Shown one piece after another: positions 57,185 to 64,000 of a stretch of 64,000 nucleotides of DNA. Origin of the DNA: Varanus komodoensis (lineage: Eukaryota > Chordata > Lepidosauria > Squamata > Varanidae). Positions within the stretch are counted from its first letter, which is position 1; every line of letters starts with the position of its first letter. The notes below the pieces were generated by a model. That model was not told where the DNA came from and did not search any database. It saw only the letters and a list, made by a program, of their open reading frames with translations. The stretch is from the NCBI RefSeq assembly GCF_004798865.1, contig NW_025336599.1, positions 1,968,271-2,032,270 on the forward strand, read 5' to 3'. A program made the position numbers and the translations under genes.

Positions 57185-57400
57185 ATATTTGTTTGTTTAT
57201 TTATTTATTTAAAATATGTTTACCCTGTCCTATATGAAAAACATCCCAGGACAGCTTACAATAATTAAAACAACAATAGTTACACTAATAATAATTACAA
57301 TAGTAATAATTACAATAAAACAATAATATTTACAATAATTAAGATAATAAATAACAAAGTGATAAATAAATAACATTCATAACACCAACAGAAACTAAAA
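57185..57400 (-). mobile_element. Reversed L2/SINE 3' tail with AT-rich extension
   Basis: gtttatttatttatttaaaa, then gtttaccctgtcctatatga and ccaggacagcttacaataat, is the reversed 3' end shared by L2 and SINEs. It is followed by a degenerate (ATAATTACA)n-like stretch up to about 57370. It faces the L2 tail at 56780-57155 tail to tail. Confidence 0.6.
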
Positions 57401-58829
57401 TAAAATGCAACTGTTGATATGAAAAACCATTTAAAATCCATTAATCCTTAAAATGATGGGTAAATAAGAAGGTTATTTGAGCATTGCCAAAGCATATGTG
57501 TGGCCATAGACAAGGAACAAGGGTGTGTATTCGAGAGTGTTGAATGGCAGGCATTCTGATATCCGGAGTTGCTTTGGATGCAGATTCTAAAGCAGAGATG
57601 CACAGATGAGGCAAAAGAGGATAGTTCTGCTCCCCTTTCAGTCCCACTTAAGACCGTGAGTATCATATTTATTCCTGATAGTGTGTATAAATATGGATCA
57701 TTGGTTGATATAAACGACTGGCCTGAGCAAATGTTTCCAATAAAGGAGACTCCGAAGCTGTGAAAGCAGCGGGGCCAATCTTGGGTTCTAACAAATGTTG
57801 CAATTGCAAATATTGCCATATAGCAGGCAAGTTTTCTGTGGCACACGAAGCTGAAAATTACAAAACTTAACATCAACACCCACTAGTTCACCTAAGATAA
57901 ATATCAACTTATCCTTTTAAGACTGCTGCAAAAACATATTCTTACCACATTTAAAATCTGTGTTTCCCAGTGGAGTCATTTTATCCTGAGAAAATGGGTA
58001 GAGCATTAAAGAAAGGACATTATTCACCATGCATGTCTAATAGATGTAACGGTGGGAGGAATAAGACCCTAATGTATGGAGAAGATGAAGACAGGAACAA
58101 TCTAAATCTGACCTTGGTGGAAAACTTGGTGAATGTGGACAAGACCAAAGTTTAGTATGGGTCAGCAAATATGCCCACTGATACAGAGCAAGACTCAGGA
58201 AAAAGACCCACCTTTTCAAGGACATCAATGGGAAACAGGAAAACAAAAGAATTTATGAAAGACAGGACTGAGGTTTTGGAAATATTTGCCAGGTACAGAG
58301 AAAGGAACTCCATGAATAACACAAACAAATCCAAAGTAAAGTCTTTGGTCCATAAATCTTCCCTCATAAACTCAACATTAAAGATGCTCATCTATCTGAA
58401 TTCCTTGAAATCTCATCCATGACCTGAATCAAGTTGCAACTGATCATTTGAAACATGTCCCTAGGAATTACTATGCCAAAGTAAGTGATGGTTGCCGGGA
58501 CCCCTGAAGCTGCAAATTCACTAATATACCATAACATATAATATCCCTAATTGGCATCAGTTCAGATTTGCACCAGTTCCTTGAGTAACTATACAAGTTG
58601 CCAAGAGAATGAACATGCTGTGCATCATCTAGACTTCAGGCGATGGAGAAATCTGTGCAATTTTGGAAGTGGTTTTCACCACCTGTATGTCTGATAGCTC
58701 TGTGCTTAGCACATTTTCCCCATCCATGCAACATGAACTCTGATGGCAAACATGAGCACAATCAAGGAGAGTCGATCTGCAAGTTTTTTTGAGAATCTGG
58801 ATGAGCTTGAATATCAGTCATTTACCACC
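57401..58829. other. Unassigned 1.4 kb
   Basis: No exon or repeat recognised. A 143-codon reverse frame (57448-57879) and an 83-codon forward frame (58171-58422) show no domain. A dead reading frame of unknown origin cannot be excluded at 57970-58422, where lysine-rich forward frames continue with interruptions. Confidence 0.42.
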
Positions 58830-59215
58830 TGTAGCCCATGTTCCAGGCCCAGTTCAATCTTCAGTTCAAAGGATCTCTGGTGCAAAGGCTAGAAAGCTGA
58901 GATACTGGAGAGACGCTATTGGTGCCAGCATAAGCAGCACTGGGCTTGGTGAGCCAATCTCTTCATTGCATAGGTTGCTCGAAGCCTTCCTCCAAGAACC
59001 ACAGGAAAGCAAAGCCTTTCTGTCCTCACCAGAAACCTGTGATATATGCTAGGCAGAATGATTGGTTCATTGTCACATTCCATCAGGTTCGGGAGACCAT
59101 GGGCAGGAGGGTGCTTCCTCTGAGCAACTGGTTGGCATTCTGTAGAGAGTAGATGCTGGACTAAGGTGGACACTTAGACTGATCAGGCAGGGATTTTCTT
59201 ATGCCCTCATGTTCT
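58830..59215 (+). mobile_element. Degraded SINE-like piece followed by a CR1/L2-group 3' tail
   Basis: The words cagttcaaaggatctctggt and gagatactggagagacgcta, with gtgccagcataagcagcact (58858-58940), resemble a common squamate SINE body. 59080-59215 ends with ctggactaaggtggacactt, gatcaggcagggattttctt and atgttcttatat, the 3' end of a reptilian CR1/L2-group LINE whose reversed copy is at 32074. The two may be separate insertions. Confidence 0.5.
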
Positions 59216-59714
59216 TATATTTAGGCAAGGTTTACGGAGAACTTCAGTAATATGTGGTCTGTAGTGCAGTTAACTCCCTTCCCTCCCAAAGGAGTTGACT
59301 AGACTTTTCCTGACTTTGCAGTCCTTGCCTTACCTAAAGCTGGGGAACTGAAAGTTCTGCTAGAGAAACATTCTCTGAGCTTTGTTCTTGGTTAGGGGCA
59401 CCCTAACCAAGCAACTGGCTGCCCCTTCACATAGCAAGCAGCCTGAACGTCATCTGCAGCGGAGTCCTCTACTTTGCACAGTAGGGGGGCCTCATTCAGG
59501 CCCAGAAAGTTTCTGGACTAAGTGAGGATTTGTACCAGGTCCTAGCCCGCAATTCTAACTATTGTACTGCATTGGATCGCCATGTTTTAGCTCACTTTAC
59601 ATCTATTTCAAGTAATGTTTATAGGTTCAGATCCATTCTAGATTGGTCAGATTTAGACTAGACTAAAATAAGCCAGAGCTTTCTGTGGTAGAAAAAATGA
59701 TAAAACTGAAGCTG
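59216..59714. other. Unassigned spacer
   Basis: No gene or repeat recognised. Confidence 0.4.
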
Positions 59715-59960
59715 TTCTTCAGGCACATGATGGGAAAGCGAAACTCACTGGCGCAAGCAACAACACTAGGAAGTCAAAGGCAGAAAAGGAGGAGGGTGAG
59801 CAAACATGGGATGGATTGATTCCGTAAAGGAAGCCACGGCCTTGCCTTTACAAGGGCTGAGAAAGGCTGTCAAGATTGAGACACTTTGGAAGTCACTCAT
59901 TCATAGTGTTGCCATAAATTGAAGATAAGTTGATGGCAAGTGATGGCAACAACAGAATAG
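59715..59960 (+). mobile_element. RTE/BovB-type LINE 3' end
   Basis: tgttcttcaggcacatgatg with gcaagcaacaacactaggaa (frame LAQATTLGSQRQKRRR), atgggatggattgattccgt and ttacaagggctgagaaaggc is the RTE/BovB pol C-terminus. It ends in gtgttgccataaattgaaga with a tggcaacaaca tail. Older than 54318-54540, with frame breaks. Confidence 0.72.
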
Positions 59961-60589
59961 GCTCATGAAATCACTGCTAACTTAGGTGTGATTGGTATCA
60001 ATAGATCTAATCCATGGAATTTAACTCACATTTGGCTTGTCTAGTTCTGTTGAGTCAAAACGACGAATATGGATGCACCTGTTCCCCTCTCCCTAGCATA
60101 GTCTCTATCATCAGAGGTAGACATTTGCACAACTAATGATGGCAGTCACACATGCTTATTAGATTCTTGATGAAATACCTTTTTACTGATTTCACTGAGA
60201 TTGCATTGTGATCTCTGCAAAGGTGTGTTGTTTTAGAATGGGTGTGTGTTGTATATGTCATGTTAACTATGGGAACTTAAAAATGTGATACCTGGATAAA
60301 TATATCTAGAAATATGTTAAGCACTTCTGTGTTGCCTACCTTTCCCCATCATTTCCCTCTTGCTTGTTTGGTGATTACCAGATTTTTTGTTAGAGAGAAA
60401 TGCATCACTGGTCCATGAAAGTTACACATGTGTTGACTGCATTCCATATTCACATTTAAACATGTGTTTTAATTGAATTTAATTTGTTTGTCCTCTTTCC
60501 TAGAAGATGATGAAGCAGAAGTAAAAGCACAAACAAGGGGTCTTCAAAAAATTTCTACTCAAATGAATTTTTGAACATATTTTCTCATT
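59961..60589. other. Unassigned AT-rich spacer
   Basis: No gene or repeat recognised. Confidence 0.4.
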
Positions 60590-60905
60590 AAATAGGTGGG
60601 CAAGTACACCAGAGAGGGACTTTTCTGCAGTGTCCCTGCAACCCTACAGTATTGGAAATGCATCAGACCCCATCATCACAGGCTTTTTGGAAGGTCATCA
60701 AGCCTCACTTTTTACTCTGGGGCTCCCCTGATTATGCCATCCTGATCTGGAGTTGCAATTTTCTTTTAAGTTTTGTCATATTTGTTTTTTTAAATATTAA
60801 TTCTCTTACCATATTTTTATTATATGAATGTTATTGCACAGGCTGCCTTGAGAGGGTTCCTGTCCTGAAAGCTGATCTATAACTATTTTAAATGAATAAT
60901 GAACA
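60590..60905 (+). mobile_element. L2 LINE 3' end, old
   Basis: accagagagggacttttctg, then cagtgtccctgcaaccctac, is a decayed L2 C-terminus (RAFSVAAP block). The T-rich 3' UTR (ttttaagttttgtcatattt) and a final gctgccttgagagggttcct with aaatgaataatgaacaaa follow. Confidence 0.65.
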
Positions 60906-61177
60906 AAACCTGTATTTCTAAATGTCTATATGTCTGTGCATATTTTTATGAGCTGAAAATCAAATCACATAATTCAGAGAAGCAAAATCTGGATTCCAAC
61001 CAACACATTAGTCCAGGAAATGTGGATCACAGTGGTTCACTTTGAAGTGCCAACAGAAGGGAATCCTCAGGCATCCCTTTGGCCTGCCCAGTCGAGTAAT
61101 GCCTGGGTTTCCAGAATCCTACCTTTGACACAAGGCGCTGGCTTCCATCAATCCTCAGAAGGCTCTCCACACTGGCC
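60906..61177. other. Unassigned spacer
   Basis: No gene or repeat recognised. Confidence 0.4.
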
Positions 61178-61435
61178 AGAGAACCAGGGTGGCTTAGTGG
61201 TCAAGAGTTTGGGCCTGGGACTCCGGTGACAGGATTCCAGGCCCTGCTCGGCCATGGATGAGCCAACTTGGTGACTTCAGGCCAGTTACAGACTAACAGC
61301 CCGGCCTTCCTCACAGGGTTGTTGTTGTGAGGATAAGATGGACAGCAGCAGGAGGAGAATGATGTAAGCCATTTTGCATTCTTTATAAAAGTAAAAGGAA
61401 GGATATAAATCTAATGGATGGATGAATGGATAATG
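61178..61435 (+). mobile_element. tRNA-derived SINE, MIR/CORE-like, nearly complete
   Basis: The head agggtggcttagtggtcaag gives the RNA polymerase III A-box region, and a B-box-like ggattccaggccctgc lies at about 61232. The middle follows with gccatggatgagccaacttg, the CORE-like cctcacagggttgttgttgt, and gaggataagatgg. The tail is gaatgatgtaagccattttg, gatataaatctaatggatgg and atgaatgg repeats. It is the most complete of the four copies in the window. Confidence 0.85.
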
Positions 61436-62029
61436 ACACAGCCCTTCTCCTGAGGGATGCCATGAAGTTGCTCATTTAGGATACTGCACAAGGGCAATTT
61501 GGGGTGTGATCCTGTACACGTTTAGCTGGAAAAAATGTCCTACATGAAAAACAAAAGTATACATGCATCCATGTGTACCAGGGTTTGCTCCTCCCTACAC
61601 AGAGAAGCCAAACTAAAACTCAGCAACCTTCAGAAAAAAAGAAAAAGAAAATAACCAGACCTTTCCATCTCGTATTGTGAGCCTCCCTTCCCCTCCCTAT
61701 TCGTGCTATTTGTTGCACATTTTATTTAATTGTCTCCCTTCTGGCACAAGCACACGCCTTTCCAAAGCTTCCCCTGCCTGTATCAATGACCCTGCTCTTG
61801 ATGATGAAACTTAAATGGCTCACTGCTCAGGATCCACCAGAAAGAAAGGGTTTCTTTTCCCCATCTTGCTGCCAAATTGCAAAACACCCCAGAAAACAAT
61901 GATATAAACTGCATCCATGAAGTGCATACATCAAAGTCAAGGGAAATCTTTGTATTCCGCCAGCAATGCTTACAAGGTAAAGTGGCATGCAGATTTCTTA
62001 TTTAATAAATTCCCACTGAAAATTAGTTT
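61436..62029. other. Unassigned spacer
   Basis: No gene or repeat recognised. 61980-62029 already has the AT-rich texture of the following block. Confidence 0.4.
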
Positions 62030-62310
62030 TTCACAGTGGGAAGGATTTCAAGGCTTGCTGAGATGAACAGGCAGGATCTAATCAGCGTTTGGGCTTTGTA
62101 GATACACCAGGGCTTGGAGATATTTGAATGATCCAATTATTTTGTTGAGGCACAATGCCCTTACCTGCATACTAATCAAGCAATATGTGAGCAGGAATCA
62201 AGTCAGGCTCCTCGCAAAGGCCTAGACACAGAAGGCTCTCCAGCTGACCTTCTGCCAATTACATTAATTTCCATTCTATCAGCTCATCGTTTGCCCAGAG
62301 GTGACATATG
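62030..62310. promoter_or_regulatory. Conserved-noncoding-like block, candidate enhancer
   Basis: Unique sequence dense in developmental transcription-factor-like words: gatctaatcagcgtttgg (62074-62091), gatatttgaatgatccaatt and attttgttgaggcacaatgc (62118-62154), tgcatactaatcaagcaata, gccaattacattaatttcca (62253-62272) and gaggtgacatatg. No repeat similarity was recognised. The texture is the most enhancer-like in the window. Function is inferred only. Confidence 0.36.
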
Positions 62311-64000
62311 TACAGATCTATAGGGGGAGAGAAAAATGCCTAAATCAACTTGCCACTAGTTGCGATGCAAGAAGGATGCCTGCTGACTTGAATACAAGAC
62401 ATTAGTTCCAAAGTGAGTGCTATCATGCAGTAAATAGCCAAGGCTTTCCTTGACAAGACAGCTCTCCAGAACACGGAGGAAGCATCACTCCACTAAATTC
62501 TGTTGGTCCTGGCTGATAAAGGAAGTGAATCAATTCTTTGTTCGTAAAAAAGAACAAAACATACATATTGCATGTTTGACTGCTGACTCCCAGGTGCTCT
62601 AGGTAAGCAGTTGTTCTCAGGTGGAGATAAACTGCTCCCAGCTCTGTTTTGCTTTGTTTGTTTTACAGATGGCTCAGGCAGGGGCCACCCAAACTTAAGC
62701 AAATCTGGGACGTAGGGATGTATGAGCATACATTCATGCATGTGAAGAATAAATGGGAGCACATCCTGTTCACAACCAACATCACGGACATGGGCAGGGC
62801 AGCACATTCTCCAAAAATCTCCAACGCCATGTAAAATGTCACATTTTTGCAAATGCACATTTTCATGCTTCATTCAATGAGAAGGGTGATTTTGATGCCC
62901 TAAAAATTAAAAACAGCAATAAAAATGTGTGTTTCCTCTGCTTGAATCACCCCCTTGGCCCATTCAAACGAAAAAGAAAATGAAAAGGAGGGGGAATAAA
63001 GCAGAATAAAATGCAGGGAACAAGCTTCAGGGTGGTGCTTGGATACTGTCAGCAGTCAAAAAATCATTGCTTGACCATCCTTCCTTGGCTGAATGGTATA
63101 TGATATTAAGGGCATGATCCTACTGTTTGCACCCTGATGCTTATAAGCCCCCAACTTGCAGAGCATCCTAGGAGCATCTTGCAAGGCAAGAGTAGCAGTA
63201 GAGGGGATCTGTGTCTCCCGGCTCCTCTTGCTCTGTGTTTTAGCTAGACAGCTCTTTGGGACCATCTAGAGGAGTGCTTCAGAGGGGAAGGAGACTGAAA
63301 CACCATTGGGAGTCACCATATTTTGATTATTCCAGTATCGTCTACTCTGCCCTCTCAGGAATGACCTCTTTGCTCCCTCTCCAAGGCCAATTTCCCAATA
63401 TCCAAGAGACAGTAGGTATGGCTGCTTCTACACTGACTGTGAGGATGCATTGGAGCACAGATTCTATGCATCACACCGGGGAATCTGAAGTATTTTACAT
63501 CTCCTGCCAATTAGGTCAAAGGGCCATAAGATGACTCTCTGAGTCGATGAATGCCTTAATTAAAAGGGAATGACCAATGATTTTAAAGGGACAGAGAAAC
63601 AGTTGGGACTGAATCTGGAATCCTTCTGTGATGGGAAGGGACATTCCACATGAGGAATGGCTGTCACAAAAAGCCCCTTTGTCTGAGTTTGGGAGATCAC
63701 CTCCACACACACAGCTCTTCCCATTCAACAGAGTTTCTTGAGCTTGAATGCGGGGACTGCCATGGAAAGGATTGTGTGAAACTCCACCGGCACAACTGCC
63801 ATTCTGAGGTCTGCATTCTACTGTTTGTTTCTAGAAGACCAAGTCACGTGTCCCTGGAGGCATTGCCTTCAAAGAGGCATTCTGGTTTTGATACCGAGAA
63901 GACCTCTGTCCCTCACTCCACCCCCAGTTTGGAGACTATGGTTTGCCATGGTGTATTGTAGAGTGGCAGTATGTCTTGGCTATAGAGGATTCCAGTTCAC
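62311..64000. other. Unassigned 1.7 kb to the window edge
   Basis: No exon, RNA gene or repeat recognised. Frames of up to 126 codons (62493-62873, reverse) have no domain and overlap forward frames. Confidence 0.42.

Noticed and set aside
1-64000. Endogenous retrovirus or other capsid- or envelope-bearing element
   Set aside because: No retroviral protease, integrase, gag or env blocks and no paired long terminal repeats were recognised. The only weak candidate, a solo LTR near 54700-55280, lacks clear ends.
1-64000. CRISPR array, bacterial operons, tRNA or rRNA genes
   Set aside because: No regularly spaced direct repeats, no bacterial gene structure, and the only tRNA- and 5S-like sequences are inside SINEs.

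Overview
The window looks like noncoding, repeat-rich DNA from a squamate reptile (lizard or snake). The main reason is the mixture of repeats. RTE/BovB LINE pieces, CR1 and L2 LINEs, an L1 fragment, a 5S-rRNA-derived SINE, MIR/CORE-like tRNA SINEs and short hAT-type DNA transposons all occur together, which is typical of squamates. I cannot tell gecko from other lizard or snake by eye. I recognised no host protein-coding exon, rRNA, tRNA gene, CRISPR array or bacterial feature. Nearly all open frames are retrotransposon remnants or chance frames.

Layout. 1-3.8 kb: a CR1 3' end, then a ~2.3 kb reverse-strand LINE with a C-terminal zinc knuckle (I/Vingi or R4-like), then another CR1 tail. 3.8-8.9 kb: mostly unique DNA with blocks resembling conserved noncoding elements, a 5S-type SINE and a long AC/AG microsatellite. 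8.9-9.3 kb: a well-delimited hAT-type miniature element holding a strong hairpin. 10.3-11.4 kb: two tandem reverse-strand RTE/BovB tails. 12.4-13.1 kb: the best-preserved CR1 copy. 13.7-18.9 kb: CR1, SINE and L2 remnants. 22.2-25.8 kb: an old, nearly full-length reverse-strand CR1 with ORF1, endonuclease and reverse transcriptase remnants, interrupted by a short LINE tail. 28-36 kb: SINE, BovB, CR1 and L2 pieces. 39.9-41.2 kb: an AT-rich L1 remnant. 43.3-44.1 kb: CR1. 46.7-49.6 kb: a BovB 5' piece followed by an L2 5' piece, both with endonuclease domains and both lacking their 3' ends. 50-64 kb: foldback repeats, further BovB, L2 and SINE tails, and several more unique AT-rich blocks.

The genes here do not form a pathway. 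What may work in the host is the unique DNA: seven blocks have the base composition and homeodomain- or SOX-like words of enhancers. This would fit an intron or gene desert beside a developmental gene, but it is inference and needs cross-species alignment. I found no convincing new biological system. The strongest leads are the hairpin inside the hAT element (8905-9309), the 5S SINE with two C-box-like words (7302-7440), the pair of 3'-less LINE pieces (46653-49640) and the inverted repeat enclosing a BovB tail (54293-54588).
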